From Streptomyces narbonensis (GTDB taxonomy: Bacteria > Actinomycetota > Actinomycetes > Streptomycetales > Streptomycetaceae), in the NCBI RefSeq assembly GCF_014649015.1, contig NZ_BMSF01000007.1, forward strand, positions 62,001 to 126,000: DNA of 64,000 nucleotides, given 5' to 3'. The notes beneath the pieces were generated by a model. That model was not told the origin of the DNA, did not search any database, and saw nothing but the letters and a program-made list of their open reading frames with translations. Positions 1-11,068 of the stretch are shown here, in pieces; positions within the stretch are counted from its first letter, which is position 1; every line of letters starts with the position of its first letter. Made by a program: the position numbers and the translations under genes.

Positions 1-118
1 CCGCGACACACCGGACGGCTGGAGGATCTGGTCCCACCACGCCTCTCCCGTCCTTACGGAGACCGAGGACACGGACACCGAAGGCCCCGGCGTCGACGGC
101 ACGGAACCCCCGGCCTGA
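1..118 (+). CDS. NTF2-like (SnoaL/DUF4440) family protein, C-terminal end only
   Basis: The reading frame is open from the window edge to a TGA at 116-118 and gives about 38 residues. These include R-D-T-P-D-G-W-R-I-W-S-H-H-A-S-P, which resembles the last beta strand of small NTF2-like proteins. A hydrophilic Asp/Glu/Thr-rich tail follows. In streptomycetes a gene of this family commonly precedes folB. The stop lies about 120 bp before the folB start, so the two could be co-transcribed. The function is unknown; the family call rests on this short tail and on the neighbourhood. Confidence 0.55.
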   Translation, partial: RDTPDGWRIWSHHASPVLTETEDTDTEGPGVDGTEPPA

Positions 119-239
119 GCCACCCTTGGCCCCCCGAGGGCAAGCGCTGTCGGTCCTCGCGGGTAGATTCGAAGTGGACACCCGGCCGTCCGCACCCGGC
201 TGCGTGGCCACCCGAACTACGACAGCAGGAGTGATTCGC

Positions 240-599
240 GTGGATCGTGTCGCGCTGCGCGGCCTCAAGGCCCGAGGCCACCACGGCGTCTTCCCCAAGG
301 AGCGCGAGGAGGGCCAGACCTTCATCGTGGACCTTGTCCTCGGTCTGGACACGCGCCCGGCGGCCGCCGACGACGACCTGGCGAAGACCGTGCACTACGG
401 CGTCGTCGCCGAGGAAGTCGTCGACGTCGTCCAGGGCGAACCCGTCGACCTCATCGAGACCCTGGCCGAGCGCATTGCCCAGCAATGCCTCAGCCACGCC
501 GGGGTACAAGAGGTGGAAGTCGTCGTCCACAAGCCGGACGCCCCCATCACCGTGCCCTTCGACGACGTGACCATCACGATCACCCGGAGCCGACGATGA
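240..599 (+). CDS. folB: Dihydroneopterin aldolase FolB
   Basis: FolB splits 7,8-dihydroneopterin into 6-hydroxymethyl-dihydropterin and glycolaldehyde in cytosolic folate synthesis. The 119-residue protein has the family length. It shows the N-terminal R-G-L-K-A-R-G-H-H-G-V-F block, the R-E-E-G-Q segment carrying the substrate Glu, and V-V-H-K-P, where Lys98 is the catalytic lysine. I chose GTG 240 because GCAGGAG at 225-231 sits eight bases upstream; earlier in-frame starts have no ribosome site and would add unrelated sequence. Its TGA overlaps the ATG of folK, so translation is probably coupled. Confidence 0.93.
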   Translation: MDRVALRGLKARGHHGVFPKEREEGQTFIVDLVLGLDTRPAAADDDLAKTVHYGVVAEEVVDVVQGEPVDLIETLAERIAQQCLSHAGVQEVEVVVHKPDAPITVPFDDVTITITRSRR

Positions 600-1195
600 A
601 GCCGACGCAGAGCGACCCCACCGTCCAGCCCGTACCGGCCTCCGTCGTCGCCACCGTCGACGCGGCCGACACGACCCTGTCCAACCCCCGCTGGGCCGTC
701 CTCTCACTCGGCGCCAACCTCGGCAACCGCCTGGAGACCCTCCAGGGCGCCGTCGACGCCCTCGGCGACACCCCCGGCCTCCGGGTCAAAGCCGTCTCCC
801 CCGTCTACGAGACGGCCCCCTGGGGCGTCGAGCCGGGCACCCAGCCCTCATACCTCAACGCCGTCGCCCTCGTGAAGACGACCCTGCCGCCCTCCTCCCT
901 CCTGGAGCGGGCCCACGCCGTCGAGGAGGCCTTCCACCGCGTCCGCGAGGAGCGCTGGGGCGCCCGCACCATCGACGTCGACATCATCACGTACGCCGAC
1001 GTCGTCTCCGAGGACCCCGTCCTCACCCTCCCGCACCCCCGCGCCCACGAGCGCGCCTTCGTCCTCGCCCCCTGGCACGACGTGGACCCCGCCGCCCAGC
1101 TCCCCGGCCGCGGCGCCGTCTCCGACCTGCTCGCCGCCCTCGGCAGCGCGGGCGTCACTCCCCGTGTCGACCTGGAACTCCGTCTGCCCGAGTAG
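596..1195 (+). CDS. folK: 2-amino-4-hydroxy-6-hydroxymethyldihydropteridine pyrophosphokinase FolK
   Basis: FolK transfers pyrophosphate from ATP to the FolB product, making the substrate of dihydropteroate synthase. The 199-residue protein has the core motifs S-L-G-A-N-L-G-N-R near residue 38, the S-P-V-Y-E-T substrate loop, and R-W-G-A-R-T-I-D-V-D-I with the two metal-binding Asp residues, followed by L-P-H-P-R. About 35 residues of low-complexity Thr/Val/Ala sequence precede the core, longer than in E. coli but usual in streptomycetes. It overlaps folB by four bases (ATGA). DUF3180 follows after 60 bp. Confidence 0.93.
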   Translation: MKPTQSDPTVQPVPASVVATVDAADTTLSNPRWAVLSLGANLGNRLETLQGAVDALGDTPGLRVKAVSPVYETAPWGVEPGTQPSYLNAVALVKTTLPPSSLLERAHAVEEAFHRVREERWGARTIDVDIITYADVVSEDPVLTLPHPRAHERAFVLAPWHDVDPAAQLPGRGAVSDLLAALGSAGVTPRVDLELRLPE

Positions 1196-1255
1196 TCGTT
1201 ACGCTTCGTGGCAGACCGCCCACGACCACGACCACGACCACGTGAAGGACACCCG

Positions 1256-1741
1256 GTGAAACAACTGCGGCTGAAGGTACTCACCGGACTGTTCCTCGTG
1301 GCGGGCATCCTCTCCTGGGGCGCCGCCCGCCTGTGGGACTCCGTCGGCACCCTCCCCAGCGTGCCGATCGCCGCACCGATCGTCCTCGCCGTGATCGCGG
1401 TCGTCCTCATGGCGACCGCCCTGTCGATCCGCATCCGCCTCAAGGCCCAGCGCGAGCGCCGCCCCGGCGCCAAGGGTGTCGAGCCCCTGATGGCGGCCCG
1501 TGCGGTGGTCTTCGGCCAGGCGAGCGCCCTGGTGGCCGCCCTCGTCGCCGGCATGTACGGCGGCACCGGCGTCTTCCTCCTCGGCTCCCTCGACGTCCCG
1601 GCCCGCCGCGACCAGGCCCTCTACGCGGCCCTCGCGGTCGTGGCGGGCATCGGCGTCATCGCGGCGGCCCTCTTCCTGGAGCGCGTCTGCAAACTCCCGG
1701 AAGACGAGAACGGCGAAGGCCCGGGCAAGGCCCGGGCCTGA
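1256..1741 (+). CDS. DUF3180 membrane protein
   Basis: This is a 161-residue integral membrane protein with four predicted transmembrane helices, near residues 8-25, 37-57, 85-108 and 122-143. The loops are short and the tail is charged. It matches DUF3180, a family of unknown function that sits directly after folK in many actinobacteria, so a link to folate metabolism is guilt by association only. GTG 1256 is preferred because GAAGGA at 1244-1249 has correct spacing. The 26 bases after the stop separate it from the convergent orphan Hint gene. Confidence 0.85.
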   Translation: MKQLRLKVLTGLFLVAGILSWGAARLWDSVGTLPSVPIAAPIVLAVIAVVLMATALSIRIRLKAQRERRPGAKGVEPLMAARAVVFGQASALVAALVAGMYGGTGVFLLGSLDVPARRDQALYAALAVVAGIGVIAAALFLERVCKLPEDENGEGPGKARA

Positions 1742-1767
1742 GACCGTCCGGCGGCTCCACCCCGGCA

Positions 1768-2760
1768 CTACCAGGGCTCACGCACGAGGTGCCCGTTCAG
1801 CAGGAAGGTCGGGTACGGGGCGAGCCGGTAGCTGTAGAAGGTGAAGGGCTTGGTGCCGAGGGCGGGGCGGGGGCGTACCTCTTGGACCTTGATCCAGGAG
1901 GACTCGGGCGGGTGGATGGGGTGGTCTTCGGGCGCGAAGGTTCCTCGATAGACCCAGCCGTCCGTCACGTAGAGCTGTGAGCGCAGTCCCCGCTTCGAGG
2001 GTGTGAACCGGGCCCCGATGATCTGTGCCAGATCCGCCAGGAACGGAACGTTCGCGCTGACGACATGGCGGCCTCCCCGGCCCTTGGCACGGCAGCCGTC
2101 CCCCTCGATGTACCCGTCGAGGAACCCGTCGAAGGTATCGATGTCCCGCAGCACCACACGGGGAAAAGCCTGCCGCATGTGGTGAGCGTCCCCACCCGCA
2201 TAGGACCGCAGGGCGTCAGAGAGGTACGAGGAGACCACCCGTACGCGGAAACCGGGTAAGTCCCGCTTCAGATAGCCGGACGGCCGGGTCACCGCCTCAA
2301 GGCGGGCCGGGAGTCCTGTGCAGGCGGTCAGCGCGGTCGCGTACCGGGTCGCGAATTCCTCCTCGTTCACGACCAGCGACACATAGTTCTTGCCCACTGT
2401 GCCGTCGGCACACGTGGCACCGACGAAATAGCCGAACTCGTACCCGGACCTGATCGTCAGCCGCTCGCGGCACAGCTTCCGTGCATGCGTCCAGGCGACC
2501 GATTTCCCCAACACGTCCGCCGCGCGCGTCCAGCCGTCCGGCGTGGCCAGCAGCAGATCCGGACTGGCGGAGAACGTCATGTGATCCGTGACCACGTCGA
2601 CGGCGGCACGGGCTTTCACCGCCGACACCTCCACGACCGTGGTCTGCACCGTCCGGTCTCCGTCCAGTGTCCACAGCGTGCTGCCCGGAGCTACGTTCTT
2701 CGCCTGGACACAGCCGTCCACCAGGTTCACCAGCATCTTGCTGGTCGGCCCGTACCCCAT
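1768..2760 (-). CDS. Orphan intein-like protein: Hint fold with LAGLIDADG endonuclease domain
   Basis: The 330-residue protein looks like a complete intein without a host protein. Residues 9-90 match intein blocks A and B (V-A-P-G-S-T-L-W-T-L-D-G, then V-T-D-H-M-T-F and G-W-T-R-A-A-D-V-L). Two dodecapeptide motifs follow: F-G-Y-F-V-G-A-T-C-A-D-G at 109-120 and F-D-G-F-L-D-G-Y-I-E-G-D-G at 210-222, each with an acidic residue. The C-terminus T-F-L-L-N-G-H-L-V-R-E-P-W resembles block G, but Arg-Glu replaces the terminal His-Asn. No Cys or Ser stands at the first splicing position, so protein splicing looks impossible. Leu168 is a TTA codon. A GGGGG ribosome site precedes ATG 2760. Either a free homing endonuclease or a decayed relic. 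Confidence 0.75.
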   Translation of the reverse strand: MGYGPTSKMLVNLVDGCVQAKNVAPGSTLWTLDGDRTVQTTVVEVSAVKARAAVDVVTDHMTFSASPDLLLATPDGWTRAADVLGKSVAWTHARKLCRERLTIRSGYEFGYFVGATCADGTVGKNYVSLVVNEEEFATRYATALTACTGLPARLEAVTRPSGYLKRDLPGFRVRVVSSYLSDALRSYAGGDAHHMRQAFPRVVLRDIDTFDGFLDGYIEGDGCRAKGRGGRHVVSANVPFLADLAQIIGARFTPSKRGLRSQLYVTDGWVYRGTFAPEDHPIHPPESSWIKVQEVRPRPALGTKPFTFYSYRLAPYPTFLLNGHLVREPW

Positions 2761-2831
2761 ACCGATCCCCCTTGATCAGCGATCAACTCCACTGATCGGG
2801 GACGGTATGGAGCAAGGGGGACAGTCCGCGA

Positions 2832-3437
2832 CTAACGGGCCAATATCAGGGACATAGCCTCAGCGCGTGTAGTAGCGTCGCGAAGTTGACCACGTACCGC
2901 CGAGGTGGTCGTCTTCGCGCCCGGCTTACGGACGCCACGCAGCGCCATGCACATGTGCTCGGCCTCGATGACGACGATCGCGCCACGGGCATCGAGGATG
3001 CGCATCAGCGAGTCGGCGATCTGCGTCGTCAAGCGCTCCTGCACCTGCGGACGGCGGGCGAAGACGTCGACGAGACGTGCCAGCTTGGACAGACCGGTGA
3101 TCTTGCCCGTTTCTGCCGGAATGTAACCAATGTGAGCTACGCCATGAAACGGCAGCAAATGATGTTCACATTGGGACGTCAGTTCGATGTCCTTCACCAG
3201 GACCATCTCGTCGTGCCCGAGGTCGAACGTCGTCGTCAGGACATCCTCGGGCTTCTGCCACAGACCTGCGAAAAGCTCCCTGTACGCCCTCGCCACGCGC
3301 GCCGGCGTCTCGCGCAGTCCCTCGCGGTCCGGGTCCTCGCCGACCGCGATGAGGAGCTCTCGTACGGCGTTCTCGGCGCGCTTCTCGTCGAACTCGCCGA
3401 TCGGGCCCTCGCCGTCCAGCGTCACCGGGTCGGTCAT
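2832..3437 (-). CDS. folE: GTP cyclohydrolase I FolE
   Basis: FolE converts GTP to 7,8-dihydroneopterin triphosphate, the first step of folate synthesis, and so supplies the FolB/FolK pathway nearby. The 201-residue protein has the zinc ligands Cys90 and His93 in [12 protein letters not shown] and Cys163 in [10 protein letters not shown], the active-site spacing of type IA enzymes. Helices covering residues 15-60 match the usual N-terminal region. The start has GAGG upstream. A strong hairpin separates it from ftsH, so it probably has its own promoter. In other streptomycetes it follows ftsH directly; here the orphan Hint gene lies just downstream. Confidence 0.96.
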   Translation of the reverse strand: MTDPVTLDGEGPIGEFDEKRAENAVRELLIAVGEDPDREGLRETPARVARAYRELFAGLWQKPEDVLTTTFDLGHDEMVLVKDIELTSQCEHHLLPFHGVAHIGYIPAETGKITGLSKLARLVDVFARRPQVQERLTTQIADSLMRILDARGAIVVIEAEHMCMALRGVRKPGAKTTTSAVRGQLRDATTRAEAMSLILAR

Positions 3438-3477
3438 CTCTGTGCCTCGTTCCGTCTGAACCGTCGTGCGCGAAATG

Positions 3478-3513
3478 CCGCGCCCCCACAGGCTAGAACC
3501 TGTGGGGGCGCGG
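3478..3513 (-). terminator. Terminator hairpin after ftsH
   Basis: Two perfectly complementary 15-base arms (3478-3492 and 3499-3513) enclose the six-base loop CTAGAA. It begins 22 bases past the ftsH stop on the minus strand and lies before folE. No T-run follows, as is usual in high-GC actinobacteria. Confidence 0.85.
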
Positions 3514-3535
3514 CAGCCATTCCGGATCGGGACGG

Positions 3536-5554
<2,019 letters not shown>

Positions 5555-5736
5555 CCATACGGAGCGAGAACGCCCCGTCCCTCCTGCCCGTAGGAAAATG
5601 CTGCTGTGAGAGCTGCATGAGTGCTGCTATGTGAAAAAGCTGTTCTTCGGACGGTACCTCAGCATCGTCGCCCGCGACCGCCTTCCCATGGTTCAACGGG
5701 GGGAAGGCGGTGCGGGTTCCCCGTCCGGGCGGGTGT

Positions 5737-6291
5737 TCAGCCGCCGTAGACGTGCGGGGCGAGCGTGCCGACGAACGGAAGGTTCCGGTACTTCTCCGCG
5801 TAGTCGAGGCCGTAGCCGACGACGAACTCGTTCGGAATGTCGAAGCCGATCCACTTGACGTCGATGGCGACCTTGGCGGCCTCGGGCTTCCGGAGGAGGG
5901 TGCAGACCTCCAGGGAGGCGGGCTCGCGGGAGCCGAGGTTCGACAGCAGCCAGGACAGGGTCAGGCCGGAGTCGATGATGTCCTCGACGATGAGGACGTG
6001 CTTGCCCTTGATGTCGGTGTCGAGGTCCTTGAGGATCCTGACGACTCCGGAGGACTGGGTGCCGGCTCCGTAGGAGGAGACGGCCATCCAGTCCATGGTG
6101 ACGGGGGTGGACAGGGCGCGAGCCAGGTCCGCCATGACCATCACCGCGCCCTTGAGGACACCGACGATGAGCAGGTCCTTGCCCGCGTATTCCGCGTCGA
6201 TCTTCGCGGCCAGCTCTGCCAGCTTGGCGTCGATCTCTTCCTTGGTGATGAGCACCGACTGGAGGTCGGTGCCCATGTCCTTCTCGTTCAC
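5737..6291 (-). CDS. hpt: Hypoxanthine phosphoribosyltransferase
   Basis: Hpt salvages hypoxanthine and guanine by adding ribose-5-phosphate from PRPP in the cytosol. The protein shows the PRPP loop [14 protein letters not shown], the upstream L-K-G-A dipeptide region and the late [10 protein letters not shown] motif. GTG 6291 gives 184 residues; ATG 6276 (M-G-T-D-L) is the alternative, but it has a purine-rich stretch abutting it too closely. I prefer 6291 because related proteins begin with a similar R-V-N-x-K-D stretch. tilS lies 26 bases upstream on the same strand, the common tilS-hpt-ftsH order. Confidence 0.93.
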   Translation of the reverse strand: MNEKDMGTDLQSVLITKEEIDAKLAELAAKIDAEYAGKDLLIVGVLKGAVMVMADLARALSTPVTMDWMAVSSYGAGTQSSGVVRILKDLDTDIKGKHVLIVEDIIDSGLTLSWLLSNLGSREPASLEVCTLLRKPEAAKVAIDVKWIGFDIPNEFVVGYGLDYAEKYRNLPFVGTLAPHVYGG

Positions 6292-6317
6292 CCGGGTCAC
6301 TTTCGTTGCAGCGTGCG

Positions 6318-7328
6318 TCAGCCTTGCCGGATGACAAGTCTGCCACCCTGGCGGCGGGCTTCGACGCGACCGGGCAGGTTGATGGCGCCTTGGCCGCGCC
6401 AGCCGGTGATGAGCCGGTCGACTTCCTCGATGTGGCGGGCGAAGAGGGAGCCGGCGGGGGCGCCCTCGGCGATGACGGCGCGGCGCAGGACACGGCGGCG
6501 TACGGCGGGGGGCAGGCCGAAGAGCTTGGCGCACTCGAGGGCGCCGGCCTCGTCGCGTACGGCGGTCTCGGCGTCGGCGGCCCAGGTGTCGAGGGCGTCG
6601 GCGTCGTCCCGGGAGAGCTGGGCCGTCCGGGCGAGGGCTTCGACGACGCCCTTGCCGAGGGCCTTCTCGAGGGCGGGGAGGCCTTCGTGGCGAAGTCGGG
6701 AGCGGGTGTACGCGGGGTCGCTGTTGTGGGGGTCGTCCCAGACGGCGAGTTCCTGTGCGATGCAGGCCTTGCGGACGGTCTGGCGGTCGAGCTGGAGGAA
6801 CGGACGCCGGTAGCGGCCGGCGGCGCCGGAGACGGCGGCCATGCCGGAGAGCGAGCGGATCCCGGAGCCGCGGGCGAGGCCGAGGAGGACGGTTTCCGCC
6901 TGGTCGTCGCGGGTGTGGCCGAGGAGGATCGCGGCGGCGCCGTGGCGTTCGGCGGCGGCGTCGAGGGCCGCGTAGCGCGCGTCGCGGGCGGCGGCCTCGG
7001 GTCCGCCTTCGCGGCCCACGGTGACGGTGATCGCCTCGACGGGGGTGAGGCCGAGGGCGGTCATGCGTCCGAGGACCTCGGTGGCCCGGGTGTCGGAGCC
7101 GTTCTGGAGGCCGTGGTCGACGGTGATGCCGCCTGCGCGTACGGGGAGCTTGCGGGTCTCGAAGGCGAGCGCGGAGGCGAGCGCCATGGAGTCGGCGCCT
7201 CCGGAGCAGGCGACGAGGACGAGCGGCTCGTCCGTGCCGGCGGGGTCGGTGGTGTGGTCGGTGAGGACGTCGTGGAGTACGCGGCGGACCGCCAGGCGTA
7301 TCGCCGCGACCGCAGGATGGGGACCCAT
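6318..7328 (-). CDS. tilS: tRNA(Ile)-lysidine synthetase TilS
   Basis: TilS attaches lysine to C34 of the tRNA-Ile CAU anticodon so that it reads AUA. The 336-residue protein has the ATP-pyrophosphatase P-loop S-G-G-A-D-S at 42-47, followed by V-D-H-G-L-Q and [10 protein letters not shown], which are characteristic of the family. The C-terminal part is a helical TilS substrate-binding domain ending in L-V-I-R-Q-G. It has no C-terminal third domain like that of the E. coli protein, which is normal in actinobacteria. It is the first gene of the tilS-hpt pair. Confidence 0.94.
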   Translation of the reverse strand: MGPHPAVAAIRLAVRRVLHDVLTDHTTDPAGTDEPLVLVACSGGADSMALASALAFETRKLPVRAGGITVDHGLQNGSDTRATEVLGRMTALGLTPVEAITVTVGREGGPEAAARDARYAALDAAAERHGAAAILLGHTRDDQAETVLLGLARGSGIRSLSGMAAVSGAAGRYRRPFLQLDRQTVRKACIAQELAVWDDPHNSDPAYTRSRLRHEGLPALEKALGKGVVEALARTAQLSRDDADALDTWAADAETAVRDEAGALECAKLFGLPPAVRRRVLRRAVIAEGAPAGSLFARHIEEVDRLITGWRGQGAINLPGRVEARRQGGRLVIRQG

Positions 7329-7374
7329 GTCCGGTGCCCTTCGTGATGGGGTGGGGTGCCTCGGTCGGAGTCTT

Positions 7375-7437
7375 AACGGTCGGAAAGGGGGTTTCGGTCA
7401 CTCAGAGTGCGTCGATGGTGACAGAAACCCGGCCGTT
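7375..7437 (-). other. Long stem-loop between the DUF2342 gene and tilS
   Basis: The arm GGGTTTCGGTCAC at 7389-7401 pairs with GTGACAGAAACCC at 7418-7430 with one mismatch, and AACGG/CCGTT extends the stem outward. It may be a terminator for the DUF2342 gene, whose stop is about 100 bases upstream, or a leader structure for tilS, whose start is about 45 bases downstream. Confidence 0.5.
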
Positions 7438-7535
7438 ACCCGAGCATTGCACGCCTCACCCCATGCCCAGGGTCCCTCGGATGGGTGATTGGCGGGTTGT
7501 TCTCCCGTGTCACTGCGCCGTCCGGCGCACCTGTC

Positions 7536-8675
7536 TCACGAGTCTGCCTTACGGTGCACCCTCGCGATCCAGTCGGCGGGGGCGGCGATCTCGGACTTGG
7601 TGGGGAGCGTGTTGGGGGAGGTCCACACGCGGTTGAAGCCGTCCATGCCGACCTGGTCGACGACGGCGCGGACGAAGCGCTCGCCGTCGCGGTACTGGCG
7701 CAGTTTGGCGTCGAGCCCGAGGAGCTTGCGCAGGGCGAGGTCGAGGCGGGAGGCGCCGCGGGCGCGGCGCTGCTGGAACTTCTCGCGGATCTCGGCGACG
7801 GAGGGGACGACGTCGGGGCCGACGCCGTCCATGACGTAGTCGGCGTGGCCTTCGAGCAGGGACATGACGGCGGTGAGGCGTCCGAGGATCTCGCGCTGTT
7901 CGGGGGTCTGGACGATCTCGACGAGGGAGGGGGCGGGTTCGCCGGCCTCGCCCTCGGGGCGGCCGCCGGCGAGGGCCTGGGCGGCTTCGCGGAGGCGTTC
8001 GACGAAGGTGCCGGGGTCGACCTCGGTGGCGGCGAGGAAGGACTGGATCTCGCCCTGGAGGTGGTCGCGGAGCCAGGGGACGGCGGTGAACTGGGTGCGG
8101 TGGGTCTCCTCGTGGAGGCAGACCCAGAGCCGGAAGTCGTGGGGCGAGACTTCGAGTTCGCGTTCGACGTGGACGATGTTGGGTGCGACGAGGAGGAGTC
8201 GTCCGCCGCCGTCGGCGCCGGCGGGGAGTTCGCGGGTGGCGGGGGCGAAGGTCTCGTACTGGCCGAGGATGCGGGAGGCGAGGAAGGACAGGAGCATGCC
8301 GAGTTCGACGCCGGTGACCTTGCCGCCGACGGCGCTGAGGACGGCGTTTCCGGGGGTGGTCGAGCGGCGTTCCTGCATCTTGCCGAGGAGCGGGGTGAGG
8401 AGTTCGCGGAAGCCGGCGACGTTGGCCTTGATCCAGCCGGCGCGGTCGACGACGAGGACGGGGGTGTCGTGGACGTCGGCGCCCTCGGGGAGCATCCGGG
8501 TGTAGGCGCGGACGTGCCGCTCTGAGGCTTTGGCGTGCTTGCGGAGTTCGGCGACGACCTCGCGGGCCTCGTCGCGGCTGACTTCGGGTCCGGGCCGCAC
8601 GAGGCGGGTCGCGGTCGCGACCGCGAGGTTCCAGTCGACCATCCCGGATGTGCCTGCGCCACCGATGCTCGTCAT
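7536..8675 (-). CDS. Zinc-dependent metalloprotease, DUF2342/zincin_2 family
   Basis: This 379-residue protein belongs to the family once labelled 'coenzyme F420 biosynthesis associated'. The zincin motif H-E-E-T-H is at 188-192 (C-L-H-E-E-T-H-R-T-Q-F), and a second conserved acidic stretch, E-G-H-A-D-Y-V-M-D-G, lies near residue 290. There is no signal peptide or membrane helix, so it is probably cytosolic. Physiological substrates are unknown. It lies between dacB and tilS, as in other streptomycetes. The start is an ATG with the conserved D-W-N-L-A early motif. Confidence 0.85.
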   Translation of the reverse strand: MTSIGGAGTSGMVDWNLAVATATRLVRPGPEVSRDEAREVVAELRKHAKASERHVRAYTRMLPEGADVHDTPVLVVDRAGWIKANVAGFRELLTPLLGKMQERRSTTPGNAVLSAVGGKVTGVELGMLLSFLASRILGQYETFAPATRELPAGADGGGRLLLVAPNIVHVERELEVSPHDFRLWVCLHEETHRTQFTAVPWLRDHLQGEIQSFLAATEVDPGTFVERLREAAQALAGGRPEGEAGEPAPSLVEIVQTPEQREILGRLTAVMSLLEGHADYVMDGVGPDVVPSVAEIREKFQQRRARGASRLDLALRKLLGLDAKLRQYRDGERFVRAVVDQVGMDGFNRVWTSPNTLPTKSEIAAPADWIARVHRKADS

Positions 8676-8757
8676 GCGTCAACCGTACGGTCTCGGCGCC
8701 CGATCGGTGCGGGTTCGGAGCGGGTCGGGCGTCGGTGGGGTGCGGGTGGGCGGTGGG

Positions 8758-10317
8758 TCAGCCCTGGTCGGCGAGGGCGGCGGAGAGCCGGTCGAGGGCG
8801 GGCTGTGCCTCGTACGGGGAGAGGGTGCGGCCGGCGAGGAATGCGAAGGCGAGGAGCCGTCCGTCGGGGGTGACGACGGTGCCGGCGAGGGTGTTGACGC
8901 CCGTGAGGGTGCCGGTCTTGGCGCGGACGAGTCCGGCGCCGGCGGTGGCGGGTGCGGTGTCGAAGCGGCCGGAGAGGGTGCCGGTGAAGCCGCCGACGGG
9001 CAGGCCGGTGAGGACGGGGCGGAGGGTGGGGTGGGCGGGGTCGGCCGCGCGGGTGAGGAGGGTGGTGAGGAGGGCGGCGGAGACGCGGCCGCGGCGGTCG
9101 AGTCCGCTGCCGTCGGCGAAGCGGGCGCCGGCGAGGGGGAGGTCGAGCTCGGCGAGTTCGGCCCGTACGGCCTTGCCTGCGCCTTCGAAGCTCGCGGGCA
9201 GGTCGTGGGCGAGCGCGGTCTGCCGGGCGAGGGCCTCGGCGAGGTCGTTGTCGCTGAGGGTGAGGGTGCGCTCGGCGAGGTCGGTGAGGGGGGCGGAGTA
9301 GGTGCGGGCGAGGGGGTCGGCTTCCGGGGCGGGGCCGGCGCCGGGGGTGGTCGCTTTCGTCGTGGCCTTGGCTGCGGGCGCTGCCGAAGCCGTGGCTGCG
9401 GATGTGGCTGCGGGCTCTGTCGGAGCCGTGGCTGCGGCCGCCTTGGCTACGGCCTTGGCCCTTGCCGGGTGTCCGGTGGCCTCCGTCGGCGCTCCGGTGA
9501 GCTTGACGCCGGCGTCGGTGAGGAGGGCGGCGAAGGCGGTGGCGGTGTCGGCGGCCGGGTCGGCGGTGCGGGGCGCGGGGCCGCTGCCGCTCTCGTCGAG
9601 GCGTCCTTCGCGGGTCATGAGTGCGGTGACGGGGGCGAGGTTCTCGTTGGGTCCGATGGGGTGGAGCTCGGGGCCCTCGTAGAGGCTCGTGTCGTAGGTG
9701 AGCCGTACGGAGGTGAGGCCGCGGGTCCTGAGGGCGCGGGCCGTGTCGGCGGCGAGGCGCTCCAGGCGGGCCGGGTCGAGGGTGGGGTCGCCGCCGCCCG
9801 TGAGGGTGACGGTGCGGCCGTCGGGGGTGGCGGTGACGGTGGTGGGGATGCGGTGGTCAGGGCCGAGGGCGGAGAGCGCGGCGGCGACGGTGGCGATCTT
9901 GACGGTGGAGGCGGGTGTCATGGGGGTGCCGGCGCCTTCGCCGTACAGCTGGGTCCCGGTGGCGGTGTCGACGACGGAGGCCGTGCGGAGCGGGCCGAGG
10001 CCGGGGTCGGCGAGGAGCGGTACGAGGGTGGCGGCGAGGTCCGCGGGGCGGGTCGCGGGGCGGCCGGCGACTGCCGGGGCGTGGAGTGCGGGCAGGACGC
10101 CGGCGGCGCTGGGGGCGGGTGCGGGTCGGTGGGGCGCGATGGGCGGCGGGGGCGGGGCGTGATGTGCGCCACCCGCCACGGGGGCGGCGGCGCGGGCCCG
10201 CTCGGCCGTACGCTGGCCCGAGTCCCAAGGGCCCGCCGCGGTCACCGCCACGGCGGCCAGGGCCAGTCCGAGGGCGGCGGAGCCCGCCGTGAGCTGCCAC
10301 AGCCTCGGCTCGGGCAT
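8758..10317 (-). CDS. dacB: D-alanyl-D-alanine carboxypeptidase/endopeptidase (PBP4 type, peptidase S13)
   Basis: This secreted penicillin-binding protein trims or cleaves D-Ala cross-links in peptidoglycan. The 519-residue form starting at ATG 10317 has a hydrophobic signal or anchor segment at about 8-28 and an Ala/Pro-rich linker to about 95. The penicillin-binding motifs are S-T-V-K at 137-140, a later S-D-N and K-T-G. An Ala/Thr/Lys-rich insertion sits in the middle of the domain. A longer GTG start at 10362 exists, but AAGGGG lies suitably upstream of 10317 only. It is divergent from ppa with about 100 bases between start codons. Confidence 0.9.
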   Translation of the reverse strand: MPEPRLWQLTAGSAALGLALAAVAVTAAGPWDSGQRTAERARAAAPVAGGAHHAPPPPPIAPHRPAPAPSAAGVLPALHAPAVAGRPATRPADLAATLVPLLADPGLGPLRTASVVDTATGTQLYGEGAGTPMTPASTVKIATVAAALSALGPDHRIPTTVTATPDGRTVTLTGGGDPTLDPARLERLAADTARALRTRGLTSVRLTYDTSLYEGPELHPIGPNENLAPVTALMTREGRLDESGSGPAPRTADPAADTATAFAALLTDAGVKLTGAPTEATGHPARAKAVAKAAAATAPTEPAATSAATASAAPAAKATTKATTPGAGPAPEADPLARTYSAPLTDLAERTLTLSDNDLAEALARQTALAHDLPASFEGAGKAVRAELAELDLPLAGARFADGSGLDRRGRVSAALLTTLLTRAADPAHPTLRPVLTGLPVGGFTGTLSGRFDTAPATAGAGLVRAKTGTLTGVNTLAGTVVTPDGRLLAFAFLAGRTLSPYEAQPALDRLSAALADQG

Positions 10318-10419
10318 TGCTGACCAGCCCCTTTCGCGATCACGGTCGTCCGTGAGGGACACTTAATCACCGCGCGTCGTCGCGAGCATTCACTTGTGTT
10401 GATTCAGGAGGAGCCACCC

Positions 10420-10911
10420 GTGGAGTTCGACGTTCTCATCGAGATCCCCAAGGGATCGCGTAACAAGTACGAGGTCGACCACGAGACGGGTCGCATCCGT
10501 CTGGACCGTCGTCTGTTCACGTCGACGGCCTACCCGACCGACTACGGCTACGTCGAGAACACCCTCGGTGAGGACGGCGACCCGCTGGACGCGCTCGTCA
10601 TCCTCGACGAGCCCACGTTCCCGGGCTGCCTGATCAAGTGCCGCGCGATCGGCATGTTCCGCATGACGGACGAGGCGGGCGGCGACGACAAGCTGCTGTG
10701 CGTCCCGGCCACCGACCCGCGCATGGAGCACCTGCGGGACATCCACCACGTGGCGGAGTTCGACCGCCTGGAGATCCAGCACTTCTTCGAGGTCTACAAG
10801 GACCTGGAGCCGGGCAAGTCGGTCGAGGGCGCCGACTGGGTCGGCCGCGCCGAGGCCGAGGAAGAGATCGAGAAGTCCTACGCGCGTGCCAAGGAGCAGG
10901 GCGGCCACTGA
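10420..10911 (+). CDS. ppa: Inorganic pyrophosphatase
   Basis: This soluble family I enzyme hydrolyses pyrophosphate to two phosphates and so drives biosynthetic reactions forward. The 163-residue protein shows the signature [11 protein letters not shown] with the metal-binding Asp residues, preceded by Y-P-T-D-Y-G-Y and followed by D-D-K-L-L-C-V and [11 protein letters not shown] 420 bases into this kilobase (10420) is the start because AGGAGGAG at 10406-10413 is correctly spaced; the in-frame codon at 10396 lies before that ribosome site. A clear terminator follows. Confidence 0.96.
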   Translation: MEFDVLIEIPKGSRNKYEVDHETGRIRLDRRLFTSTAYPTDYGYVENTLGEDGDPLDALVILDEPTFPGCLIKCRAIGMFRMTDEAGGDDKLLCVPATDPRMEHLRDIHHVAEFDRLEIQHFFEVYKDLEPGKSVEGADWVGRAEAEEEIEKSYARAKEQGGH

Positions 10912-10957
10912 GCTCCCGCTTCCTGACGGCCCTCACGGGCTGATCTTCTGATCGCGT

Positions 10958-10993
10958 GAAAGGCGGTGCACCCTTCGGGGTGTACCGCCTTTC
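10958..10993 (+). terminator. Terminator hairpin after ppa
   Basis: GAAAGGCGGTGCACCC at 10958-10973 pairs with GGGTGTACCGCCTTTC at 10978-10993, with a single G-T pair in the stem and a short TTCG-type loop. It starts 46 bases after the ppa stop. Confidence 0.85.
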
Positions 10994-11068
10994 GCACGTC
11001 TGTCGCACCTTCGTACCTTCGGACCTTCATACTGGAATCCACGATTCCCTGGGGATGAGGCGGAGAGA

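Noticed and set aside
54..707. Long open frame on the minus strand over folB
   Set aside because: Composition shadow of folB: highly biased residues, no family features, no ribosome site.
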